A stretch of DNA of 64,000 nucleotides from Epiperipatus broadwayi (lineage: Eukaryota; Onychophora; Udeonychophora; Euonychophora; Peripatidae), in the NCBI GenBank assembly GCA_028023455.1, contig JAQFVV010012398.1, forward strand, positions 10,405,160 to 10,469,159, written 5' to 3'. Each line of letters begins with the position of its first letter. Position 1 is the first letter of the stretch. Below, in pieces: positions 53,286-63,190 of the stretch. A program made the position numbers and the translations under genes. The notes beneath the pieces are model-generated. The model was given only the letters and a program-made list of their open reading frames with translations. It ran no database searches and was not told where the DNA came from.

Positions 53286-53521
53286 AGTTCCCCATTGATG
53301 ATCCCTGGGTTTCCAAGGTTTCTCTTTCTAGAAGCTCCTCCAATAAGAATTCTAGTGATAGTTCAGATGATAGAGAAGCTGCAATATCCAAAAAAAAAAA
53401 GGTTTGTGAAATCATTTGTAAGGAGGATGAGCATGGCAACCAAATCTATGCTAGGGCCTTCTTCACAACTGGATTCGGATTCAATTCTGTACAATAATGT
53501 TTACAAGTCGCACATGCCAGG
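53286..53521 (+). CDS. Candidate coding exon with a frame conflict at an A11 run
   Basis: Acceptor GGATACAG (ending 53285) or, alternatively, a stronger pyrimidine-rich TTTTTTAG ending at 53221. From 53286, frame A (phase 1 in) reads FPIDDPWVSKVSLSRSSS and continues with NKNSSDSSDDREAAIS to an A11 run at 53390-53400. Beyond it, frame B reads KSFVRRMSMATKSMLGPSSQ and continues to SILYNNVYKSHMPG, and reaches the donor CCAGG|GTAAAA in phase 2, matching the exon at 54570. Frame A itself stays open to a stop at 53495. One base too many in A11 would reconcile the two. Frame B alone is open across the whole of 53222-53521. Ser/Asp-rich, probably disordered; the protein is not recognised. Confidence 0.45.
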
Positions 53522-54569
53522 GTAAAATTTTTCCATCACACTTGAGTATTCAATTAGTGTTCTTTATTACTTATTTTTGATAAAATATATGATTATATAT
53601 GTGTGGAAAGTAATAAACATGCTGTAGAATGAAAAGCAGTTTTGAAGTTGATCACTCTTTCAATCCATGAGTTGAATACATTTTTAGGCATAGTATTTCA
53701 AATTTGTAATGTCCCACATGAGACTAGATTCAAATTCATTTGATCTAAAAAAGAATTACTGCATCCACTAAGACTTGCTAAAGTTATGATCCAAGATTGA
53801 TTTATAAGAATTTTAGGTGATTTACATTTCAATGACAATAAAAACATGCACATCCAGACTCAGAATCATATACCTACATGAAACTGCAATGGGTAAGATA
53901 TATCATGATTTTATTTGTATGATCATTCATTTATTGCATTATTACAGTAATACTGCACTCAAATGTTATAATTTTATAATAATCTCTTGATTTTTTTAGT
54001 TTTAGGTGAAACAGTTTGAACTCTAGCCATTTACTCAAGATATGGAATTCATATTTTGCAGTATCTTTACCATCAATTTTTTCATATACTTCTATACAAT
54101 ATGTATTTTTGATTATCTTTTTATTTTATTGTATTTACATTTATTTCTAATATTTTAAATGCAAATATATTTTATATACCTGGAGATTTGAACACAGACT
54201 TTCAAGCAGCCTCAGCCATCCACTCTATTTCATACACCAATTAGTCCACATCATCATCTCCCCCATGTATGAATAATCAGAGCTCATAACAAATTTGTTT
54301 ATTTTGATGTTATTGATTTACTTAGTTTTTATTCATTTTATCTTAGGGAAATTTTTGTTTGATATTTATTTTTTGTGTACACTTTTTTTTTACTTGAAAA
54401 GAATGCATATTTTAGGTCATCCCCCCTCTCCCCATATTTCAATAATATGATAATTAATTATATTTTTAAATACATTACAATTTACTAAAGTTCTTTTTGC
54501 ATAATATTTCATAAACTGCTCTTACTGTTATACCCCCCCCCCCATTAAAACCAAACGTATTTCTAACAG
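53522..54569. other. Probable intron
   Basis: AT-rich, with part of an interspersed repeat at 54140-54260 related to 26210-26300, and a C12-13 run at 54532-54543 that would serve as a pyrimidine tract for the next exon. Confidence 0.4.
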
Positions 54570-54696
54570 ATACCCACAACCAAACATTTCTCGCAGATAT
54601 TTCCTGCATGGAAAAACAAGATCTGGGTTAACTAATAAAAATGAAAGTCATCAATCGCTTTATTTTTGTAAGTTTTACAATGAAAAATTATCTCAG
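54570..54696 (+). CDS. Coding exon, YPQPNISRRYFLHGKT...
   Basis: Acceptor TTCTAACAG (ending 54569, C-rich tract upstream) and an optimal donor CTCAG|GTAAGT (54697). One long open frame (phase 2 in, phase 0 out, 42 codons): YPQPNISRRYFLHGKTRSG, LTNKNESHQSLYF, then CKFYNEKLSQ. Joined to the preceding exon it reads SHMPGYPQPNISRR. G+C and residue composition stand out from the flanks. An internal GTAAGT at 54668 is an alternative donor. I recognise no domain. Confidence 0.55.
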
Positions 54697-55048
54697 GTAA
54701 GTCATGTTATATATAAATTTTTTAGACTTTTTTGACATTTAACTTCCAAATTTTAGAATTTGTGAACCAATATAAAAATAATCATGTTTAAAAGTGTTAA
54801 AAATCTTTTTTCCTTAATTTTTTTTTTTTGAGGTAATGACTATTTTGTCAGCTTTATTACATTCTTTCATATTTTCTCTTTCTAACAATGTATATATTTA
54901 CTGTATTCAAACAGAAGACATGTTATAAATTATAATTGTCATAATTTTTTTTTTCAATTCAAAATGGTGACATAGGTTATCAACTATATATATCTTATCC
55001 TTATATATATAAAGATTTTCAAATGTAAATAATGAATTTTTCTTGTAG

Positions 55049-55108
55049 GGGGTTGTTTATAATCATGGATCACATATTTTAGCTGGATGTAAAATATGGC
55101 TGATATGA
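55049..55108 (+). CDS. Candidate terminal coding exon
   Basis: Acceptor TTTTTCTTGTAG (ending 55048), then phase 0 frame GVVYNHGSHILAGCKIWLI and a TGA stop at 55106-55108, in phase with the exon ending at 54696. AATAAA follows 36 bases after the stop. Short and unrecognised, so moderate confidence. Confidence 0.45.
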   Translation, partial: GVVYNHGSHILAGCKIWLI

Positions 55109-55143
55109 GTAACCCCTTAATTGATGTTACAGAATACAATGGT

Positions 55144-55149
55144 AATAAA
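55144..55149 (+). promoter_or_regulatory. Candidate polyadenylation signal
   Basis: AATAAA 36 bases after the proposed stop codon. The hexamer is common in such AT-rich DNA, so its value is positional only. Confidence 0.3.
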
Positions 55150-56574
55150 AAACAAATGGTATATAATCTATCATGTAGATTAAATAGACATCAATTATTT
55201 TAGCTAATCTAAAATTTAGAAGAGTAAGATAAAAATAAAATGCCAGAAAAGGAAGGGTTGATGTGATTTGGTTTTGATGAAAATATTTTTATAAAAAATT
55301 CCACTCAGAAATTTTTCTGCTATATTCCACATAAAAATAACACTTCTTGAAAATATCAAATTATCACTCTATAGCACCCTTCTTCTCAAATGATCATCTC
55401 AATTATGGATTAACTGAAGTAACTGAAAAGTAAATCATATTATAGGCAATTTAGATTTTAAGTAAAAGTATCTATAGCGGAACCACTAGAAAGTTGGTAG
55501 ACCGGAAGCCAATAAAACATTAATGTGATATTAAGCATACTATTTAATGTAAAAGGCTCAGTTTTACAATGCAACTTTTAAAATTGAGATACTAAAAAAG
55601 CAACAAGCTTGCACCAAAGATGACAAAATGTTATCACTCGATCTTAGTATTTTCTTGCCTATTATCTTCAAGCTTACCCTCTCAACATTAATATATGTAA
55701 TATTAATAATCTACATACAAAAAAAAAAATCTAAAAACATGTGTGTAGATATACATATATAGAGAGTGAAAAGTTTTAAAGAATAAAAATAAGTATTTAA
55801 ATCTTATAGTTATTTTAATATATGTCTGCTTTCAAATATTAAGATGTACCTAAAAATTTGCAGATGATTGAATTCAGAAATTTAGGCACAAATTATAAAC
55901 TGAAAGCAAGGATTGAGAGAGATTATAATATTGGGTCAGAGAAAAGTTTAACGATTAAAGATGATTTCCAGAATTGCTCTTCACATTAAGTAGACTAATA
56001 TGAAATATTTAAAAGGAATTAAGTCTTTCACCTTTTCACTAACATGTGCAGTGATTATAGAAAAAAAAAATCTATGAAAGAATACTAAAAGCATACGTCC
56101 ATGAAAAGATTAGTCAACACATAAAGATAGAGTTAAAGTAAAATGTCAACAATTATTCATTAGAAAACCCTAAAGTAAATGAAAACTTTTTGTTTTAATA
56201 AAAGTTATGATGATTTCATTACAACTATTAGATGCTTAAATTTTAAAAGGGTTTATGTTAAAGCAAAATTATTTTTCTTTAAAAAAAAAAAAGGCAATTC
56301 AATTAGTTAAAAAATAACTATATTAAAGATTAATGTTTATGCAAAAAAAATACTAACATTGCAATAGAATAGATAAATTATCAATGATTGTTTTATATAT
56401 ATTAGCATCAATTCTTTATTATTAATTCACAATTTCTTTTTTTTTTTTTTATTAAAAAATTTTTTTTAATAAAAACTGCAAGGAAGTTAAATATATATAT
56501 TAGCAGTAGTACGAAAAAGTATTTTTCAGGTATTAAAATTGTTTAGATTTCTTTATTATATTACTATCCATACA
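55150..56574. other. No gene recognised
   Basis: AT-rich with poly-T (56439-56472) and poly-A runs; nothing coding. Confidence 0.5.
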
Positions 56575-56901
56575 TTTCAATAATTTTGTGTATTTGTAAA
56601 AATTATAAACAACCTTATTACATACACATTAATCCACAGATAGTCCAATTAGATTCTTCACTAGAGCTCTTCTTTATTCACTATTTATCTTTCAACTAGT
56701 TTTTATACACAACTTTATTTCATTTGTTACTTAATTAACCCTTCTGCAGACGTTTTATCAGCTTTACTAATTTGCATAAAGTAATTTTTCTTGATATGCA
56801 AATTAACCTGCTGCAATTTCCAATAAGTTTTATTTTCTGTATAATTAATAATTTATTTTATTTCTGGAATACTTAAGCAAAATATATATGCAAATACAGC
56901 A
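56575..56901 (-). repeat. 3' LTR of the Gypsy element
   Basis: It starts TGCTGTATTTGC on the minus strand at 56901 and aligns with 59420-59803 (for example CTGCTGCAATTTCCAATRAGTTTTATTTTC type blocks). The distal boundary near 56575 is approximate. Confidence 0.75.
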
Positions 56902-56917
56902 TTTCTCCCTCTACTTC
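56902..56917 (-). other. Polypurine tract
   Basis: GAAGTAGAGGGAGAAA on the minus strand lies immediately before the 3' LTR, as expected for plus-strand priming. Confidence 0.7.
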
Positions 56918-57149
56918 AGAAACACACACAATTTATAAACAAATTTTCTGGGTTTTGCTTTATTTACAATATGTTCTGTTATATTTGTAACATAGTCTTG
57001 TAGCTTAAATAATCTCCTCCACAATGGGGAGGCTTTGTTGAGGTTCTCATTTTTTCCCTCTGGCTCTAGTATTTTCTCCTTACTTCAGTAGCTTATTTTT
57101 GAACATAAGAACTAATTGGCGTTTTTATTTCTTGCTGTTCATTGTTATG

Positions 57150-57963
57150 TCCTAATAACCTATCAGAGAACAATAATTTGTTTATTCCCTGAAAAGCCAT
57201 ATTTTGTAGTTTACTCACCTTTGGTTCTTCCTCAAAAGTTCATAAGGGGTGTAGCTACATGTAACCCCCTCTCTAAAAAAACCTCAAAAAACTTTACCAA
57301 TCCTAGAAATGTCTGCAATTGGTTAGAATTCTTTAGCTTTGGGCATTTTTCATGGCAATTACTTTTCTGGGTTTGGATATTTTCTGTTTTCATTAATATT
57401 TCCCATAAATTTTATTTCTTTAGTAGTCCAAATACATTTCTCAGTATTTAACCTTGCACCAAATTTCTGTAATTTTTCACAAACTAGGTATATACTATAC
57501 CTTTTAATTCTAATTTGCTGTCAGCAATCACTAATATATCACCCATATACAATATAACACTTCTCATAATAAATTTTCTATTTTTGCCTGGAAGATATTC
57601 AGTACTATAGTTATCCCCATATGGAAGTCTGTTGAACTTATATAATCCAATATGAATGTTTATAGTAAATAATTCCATTGTTCTCAATATAAGCTGCTTT
57701 CAAATAAAGCCTTTTCCAAAGATGCAAATATTTCCTTTATGCTGGCTATGGAGTATACTCCTTTGTTTATGTACTTGTTAACCGTAACTCTACAGTCACT
57801 GCATATCCTTACATTTCCGTCAGGATTTAACACACTTAGTGCAGTGCAGACTGATTCCTCACAAGGTGTAATTATGCCTTTACTTCTTAATTTGTTTAAA
57901 GCCTTCTCAACTTCTAGTTTAAGTGCAAAGGTGACTTTCTTCGGTCTATATACAACTTTCTAG
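57150..57963 (-). pseudogene. Gypsy reverse transcriptase and connection relic
   Basis: Minus-strand pieces: VTFALKLEVEKALNKLRSKG, then ALSVLNPDGNVRICSDCRVT (RT start, 57940-57770); LFTINIHIGLYKFNRLPYG (57675); LYMGDILVIA (about 57550), the catalytic box with the first Asp of YxDD replaced by Gly; and NQLQTFLGLVKFFEVFLERG (about 57310) from the region after RT. Frameshifts lie between pieces. The plus frames at 57116-57451 and 57739-57963 are antisense shadows. Confidence 0.8.
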
Positions 57964-58275
57964 ATGTTATCATCTACCTTAATATTAATTAGTTTTGTTT
58001 TGAACTCCACTGGATCAGTTTTAAAGGGTTGTGGAAATAATTTCCTCATTTCAGCTTTTGATTTTACTTTCTTTATGATATTCATTTTGATCCACTTCTT
58101 CCTAGTATTGGATTAATATTTCATTCCACTACATATAATGGTAATTGTTTTGTATGCTTATTTATTTGTATAGGTTCTACAGATATTCCTCTATTATACA
58201 TTGCTGTTTACATCTGCCACAATCATTGTAAACTTTTCAATTTGTCATTTTCACTTGCCTTTCTATAAAATCATA

Positions 58276-58461
58276 TTAGTCTCTGCATGATATTAATGAT
58301 ATGCCCATCCTACTATAAATTTCCATTTCTACATTTTGAATGAAAATTTTAATGTTTAATTTTGGCATATCATCAATATTTTTCAATTTGTTTATAAATG
58401 TCAACTTTTTAAACATTCCTCCTCTCAATTTGCTCTTTCTCTGTAAATCCTGCTTTGTCAT
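58276..58461 (-). pseudogene. Retroelement protease-like relic
   Basis: The minus frame ends NVEMEIYSRMGISLISCRD. The MGISLIS part resembles the DTGASISLIS active-site strand of retropepsins, with the catalytic DTG lost. It lies between gag and RT, as expected. Confidence 0.5.
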
Positions 58462-58646
58462 CCATCTCTTACATAACTTTATAAATGACCTTTAAGCCCA
58501 CAATTAAACATTTTTTTATTTTAAATCTAAAATTGAGTTTTAAATGGCCTGTTTTTCCAGAATAACAAATAGTAGATTACTTTGTTAACTTTTTATTCAT
58601 CTCTGGTTATTTTGGCACATTTATACTCATTTCTGAAGAATTACTC

Positions 58647-58952
58647 TCACATTTCTAAAGTTTGCATATGGTGTGTCATAGCTTCATGAGCCAAAGTCCC
58701 TTTGATAGCAACCTTGCATGCTAATTCCTTCAGTAACTCTTCATAGGGTGTTTTCTCAGACAGTCTGGAATAACATAAATGCTTTGCCACATTCAAGGGA
58801 TATTTACAAGACATCCATAACAGCTTCACTATTTTATGTTTATCATCTGCTATTCCAATCATAATCATAAACTTTTCAATATGATTTTTTGTATGTATTT
58901 GCCACTGACTCAGATTTTGTATATCAAATCTTGTTATCATGTTTTTCTGCAT
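58647..58952 (-). pseudogene. Gag capsid-like relic
   Basis: A 101-residue open frame (MQKNMITRFDIQNLSQWQIH...) with the pattern of a Ty3/Gypsy gag: KLLWMSCKYPLN, then CYSRLSEKTPYEELLKEL. Frames continuing upstream on the minus strand (MNEWFSLQSLDKGLVGDIKF, about 59030) may be the gag start. Confidence 0.55.
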
Positions 58953-59041
58953 TTTCGATTCACTGCAATGCTAAATTTAATATCTCCAACTAATCCTTTA
59001 TCTAAGCTTTGAAGACTAAACCATTCATTCATCTGTATCAA

Positions 59042-59240
59042 ATAATACATTTCGGACCTCATAGGTAAGATTGTCGAATTGCACCAAATAATATTTCAAG
59101 CCTCACAGGTTTATCCCAATAACAAACATATCAAGGGCCATGCAGTCAGTTGGCAGCTGGATAATATTTCAAGTCTTACAGGTTAAACTGTCAAATTATC
59201 CCAATAATATATCCAGGGACATGCAGTCAGTTGGCAGCTG
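59042..59240 (-). repeat. Tandem ~75-80-bp repeats in the Gypsy leader
   Basis: GGATAATATTTCAAG...CACAGG and GGGMCATGCAGTCAGTTGGCAGCTG-type segments recur in two full and one partial copy. Confidence 0.8.
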
Positions 59241-59419
59241 AAAAACAACAACAGTTAAATAAAACTTAAGTGTTTATTTACTCTGAATAATAGTAATAAT
59301 AATATTAGTATGATAATAGTCAGTCAACTTGCTAATTGCTAGTTGAGAAAAAGTGGAGTGATCTCTTTAAAATTCAAATCTCCTTAGAAATTTAATATCT
59401 ACAAAATCTCTTTAACTCA

Positions 59420-59803
59420 ATAATTTATAACTCTGTATTTGGTAAAGACCTTACTGCTCACACACATTAGTTCAGAGATAGTCCAATAAGATTCTTGACT
59501 GAAGCTCTTCTTTATTAATATCCAAAACAACTTCACTTTCATTAGTTTATCTTCCCACTAGTTTTTACACACAAGTTTATTTCATTTCTTACTTAACTCT
59601 TCTGCAGATTTTATCAGCTTTGTTAATTTGCAACAAGTAACTTTTCTTGACATGCAAATTAGACTGCTGCAATTTCCAATGAGTTTTATTTTCTGCATAA
59701 TTAATTATTTATTTTATTTCTGGACTACTTTAGCATATCAGCATTAAAGCTTGTCCATGCACAAGGTTTTATTCTTTAATAACATATATGTGCAGATACA
59801 GCA
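59420..59803 (-). repeat. 5' LTR of the Gypsy element
   Basis: It starts TGCTGTATCTGC on the minus strand at 59803. It shares GATAGTCCAATWAGATTCTT and the CTGCTGCAATTTCCAAT block with the other LTR. Confidence 0.75.
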
Positions 59804-60916
59804 CAATGATAATATGTTAGGAACAATTCTGAAATCAAGAGATCTATCGCCAATTATTTGTGACAATATAATACAATCTAAGAACTTATGGAAGAGTAAT
59901 ATTTTGCATAAATTATGCATTAATAATAGTAAATAAATACTTACAATTATGATAATTTTAAGACAATAGAAACAATTTTGGTATTATAAGGTATTATGTT
60001 AATTAGGTTTAAAAACATTCCAGATATAGTGATCTTTAGTTATTAATTATGAAACAATGAAAAAGTATATTTTATAGTTTTAAATTACTAAAAGATTCAA
60101 TGCCAACAAAATAAAAACAATGTAACAAACACAGAATTTTAATTTTACACTTGCCTAGTAATGAATAAAATATTTCTAAAATGACTACATTAAAAAAGGC
60201 AATTTTTAATATATATCTATCAAAGTTAAATAAATATTGTTATGTGGCATTTTTCTATTGTTGATCTTTCCTGTGAGAAAACAACTGAGTTGCATGGAAT
60301 CATTAGGGAAAATAACTAACATAAATAATTTCTTTTAACAGACTGAAATAATTACTAACTATGAAAAAAAATTATTTTTCTGCACCTTATTCTCAACAAG
60401 CAACAAGTTTATATAAAAGGTTAAATAAAACTGTAAGGTGATCAAATCACATCACCAAAAATCATTTCAATTTATTAATAGCCATTTATATCTCCAAGTG
60501 TGTGAAGTATTTTGGGGATATATTCAATTTTTAGATATCCTTTAGATATCAAATTGTCATTGGCTATGATTGGTATTATATGAAGGTAAAATAATAGATG
60601 AAAACCCTTGACTTTACAAAGATTTATATTTTTTAAATACCTTATTTTTCAGAAGACTTTATTCAATTCATGGCTATCATTACTCTTCAGTAAAAACTTT
60701 TGTAATATCATGAGTATAATAGTACAACCAAATTTTACTGAATAGAGGAAATCTAGTGCAGATTTTGTGGTATTTTGACACTGTAATCAGCAATATATCT
60801 TCTCCACACTGTTTTCAGTAAATCTATAACTTTATACTACTGTTTGCAGCCTCTTTTTTCCATAATTACAATTTTGATATATTAGTTGAAAAAATCTGAA
60901 GATATCAGGATTATAC
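59804..60916. other. No gene recognised
   Basis: AT-rich DNA; no supported feature. Confidence 0.5.
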
Positions 60917-61141
60917 TGTAATGGACAAATTTGTACATTTGCGCAACAAAATTTAGAGTTTTAGTAAATCATTCCAAGGCTGACCGAAATGAGGTTGTTG
61001 AGACCGCTTGTCCAATCTTGACTCAGTTCCTTTACCACCGCTCAAAGATTTACTACCTTATGGATTACATATATGAGGTCACATCAGTATTTTCCTTAAT
61101 TGCGTGCCAGCAGTAATGCATCGGTAAAACAGGAGACTACA
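60917..61141 (-). mobile_element. Solo LTR-like sequence B
   Basis: On the minus strand it starts TGTAGTCTCCTG and ends CCATTACA (TG...CA). It aligns with the LTR at 61200-61416 along its length (TACTGCTGG, TGTGACCTCA, GTACAAAT blocks) at low identity. No adjacent polypurine tract is seen, so it looks like an older solo copy. Confidence 0.55.
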
Positions 61142-61161
61142 GGAAACTGGCATATGTAACA

Positions 61162-61162
<1 letters not shown>

Positions 61163-61199
<37 letters not shown>
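61163..61199. repeat. (AT)n microsatellite
   Basis: About 18 AT units directly abut the end of the LTR at 61200. Confidence 0.95.
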
Positions 61200-61202
<3 letters not shown>

Positions 61203-61416
61203 AACAGTCAGTTTGTACATTTTCTCAACAGACTGAGAGTCCGAGTCAGAGAACCAATAGCTGACTAAGTCGGGATAGTAATATCCTACATCTGATCATA
61301 CCTCAACTATCTCACTCACGCTTCCAAGTCAACCCATTGCGAATAATATGCCTGAGGTTACACTCCATATCTCTTTATTCATGTTCCAGCAATAGCAAAG
61401 CAGTAAACATGAGACA
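61200..61416 (-). mobile_element. LTR A (3' LTR of a minus-strand element)
   Basis: On the minus strand it runs from TGTCTCATG to CTGTTACA, 217 bp, with an internal GAATAAAG polyadenylation signal and a purine-rich tract just upstream (61417-61430). The body of the element would lie at higher coordinates, from 61417 towards or past the window end. No pol motif was found in the 2.5 kb visible. Confidence 0.65.
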
Positions 61417-61570
61417 TCTCCCCTCCCCCCATTACAGATTATATAACTTAAATAGTGATTCATAAAGTAATGGGCAAGAATGGAGACTGAGACTCTCCCC
61501 TCCCCCCATTACAGATTATATAACTTAAATAGTGATTCATAAAGTAATGGGCAAGAATGGAGACTGAGAC
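61417..61570. repeat. Perfect tandem duplication of 77 bp containing the polypurine tract
   Basis: 61417-61493 and 61494-61570 are identical. Each starts TCTCCCCTCCCCCC (polypurine on the minus strand) and ends GGAGACTGAGAC. Confidence 0.95.
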
Positions 61571-61639
61571 AAATTTATATTTCATAAATTTAATACAATA
61601 CTTAATAAGTAATAAAGCAAAATAAATTGGGTATAGCTG

Positions 61640-61950
61640 GTTCACATGCAGGTGAGTGAATATGCAGGGTTATGAAGTATATATTACAGCAAGTTATATA
61701 GTGTGCTCACATGCAGGTGAGTGACTCAGGGTTACAAAGTTAATATATAGGGTTCGCATGCAGATGAGTGGTTCAGGGTTAAAATAATATCATAAAGTAA
61801 TTTATAGCGAGCTCACACACAGGTGAGTAATTCAGGGTTATAAAATAGTATCATAAAGCGATTTATATATTGCTCACATGCAGGTGAGTAGTTCAGGGTT
61901 ATAAAATGGTATCATAAAGTAATTTATATAAAGCTCACATGCAGGTGAGT
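61640..61950. repeat. Minisatellite, six units around GCTCACATGCAGGTGAGT
   Basis: Units start at 61640, 61705, 61752, 61811, 61872 and 61933 (spacing 46-65 bp), each followed by CAGGGTTA and, in later units, ATCATAAAGTAATTTATA. Five of six carry CAGGTGAGT, the consensus 5' splice site. The core CTCAC...GTGAG is itself an inverted repeat. Confidence 0.9.
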
Positions 61951-62819
61951 GGATGCTCAGGGTTACAAATGATTTAATTAATCTATGACTTTTTAATAAG
62001 CTTATGCCATCCATGTCCTAACTCGCACAATGTTCTATATAGTGGAAATCAGTAAAAGCTAGAGGGATCGATTTATTGGTAACTGATAGAGATTATATTA
62101 TTATTACTAAGTTTAAACTTAACTATAAAGATATTTGCATATTATATAATTGCTACACAGATAAACACATTAACTCAGATTCCGAATCAGATCAAAGCCA
62201 AAGTTACTTTCTAGGGAAGCTAAACTGAGGTGTGGCAGTTGAACGTCAGATTCTAGTGCATTATAAACTATAGTCTCAAAATAAATGTGCCTCGAATGTA
62301 TTCTTAGTTGAGATTTATTATCTAGTAAATGGTTCCCCAAACCGGTCTGCTTGCTATAATGGAAGAGGCCTTTTTATTAAAGTGAGCAAAAGAGTGGCTT
62401 ACAAGTCCTTTGGAACACTTTGTGTTCCTTCAAATATAAATAAATGCCTAAACTTTCAAGGCATGACTTAATGTGAAAACGATCCTGATGTAGGCCATTA
62501 TAGATATAGCAAGAAGATATGCATATTTATGCTAACTAGCAACACATTCGTAATGCTAAATTAATATTTTTATAAATTAATTATGCCAAAATCTTAGCTA
62601 CTTTCAGTACTACTACCACTGGTCAGTTCATAAACGAGATTATTAAGTCACATGATAAATGCGATAATGAGAATCTGATTTAAGTCTCTCTACATAGCAT
62701 CTTAATCTTTAATTAAATGGAGTTATAGCAAAAGTTTAAAGATTTATTAGAAATTGAAACATTAATTATATGTAGTATAATTTCGATCTAATATCAAATG
62801 AACTGATTTTTAAATAATC
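61951..62819. other. No gene; possibly interior of the LTR element
   Basis: Moderately AT-rich without recognised frames. Confidence 0.4.
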
Positions 62820-63190
62820 TAAGTTAAATATGGATTATTAAATAGCTCACGCAAAATATTGATTCTTAAATAAATTACTCAAATATTAATCTTAAATAAC
62901 ACATCAAAATAGGCCTTACTAATAACGCAAAATGTGTTTTAAATAACTTACGCAAAACCTACTTGTTAAATAGCTTGCTTAAAATATACTTTTTAAATAA
63001 CTGGCAAAATACATATTTTAAATAATTTACGCGAATATACATCTTAAATAACATGAGCAAAATCTGCATTTCAAATAACATATGCAAATGATACATTTCA
63101 AATAACTTTAGCAAAATATTTTCATTTTAAATAACTTGAGCAAAAGATGCATTTTAAATAACTTATTTTGGGCATTATAAATAACTGATT
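62820..63190. repeat. Minisatellite of ~30-bp TTTAAATAACTTACGCAAAAT units
   Basis: About 11-12 diverged units of the form TTTAAATAACnnAnGCAAAATNNGCA run head to tail. Confidence 0.85.

Larger units (their letters stand above)
56575..59803 (-). mobile_element. Ty3/Gypsy-type LTR retrotransposon, internally deleted and decayed
   Basis: A minus-strand element of about 3.2 kb bounded by two related LTRs. Order along the minus strand: 5' LTR, leader repeats, gag relic, protease-like relic, reverse transcriptase, start of the connection domain, polypurine tract, 3' LTR. RNase H and integrase are absent, so most of pol has been lost. Divergence between LTRs (roughly 15-20% by eye, plus indels) indicates an old insertion. 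Confidence 0.8.

Noticed and set aside
57116-57451. 111-codon + strand open frame
   Set aside because: It is antisense to the Gypsy reverse transcriptase relic, which has clear motif matches on the minus strand.
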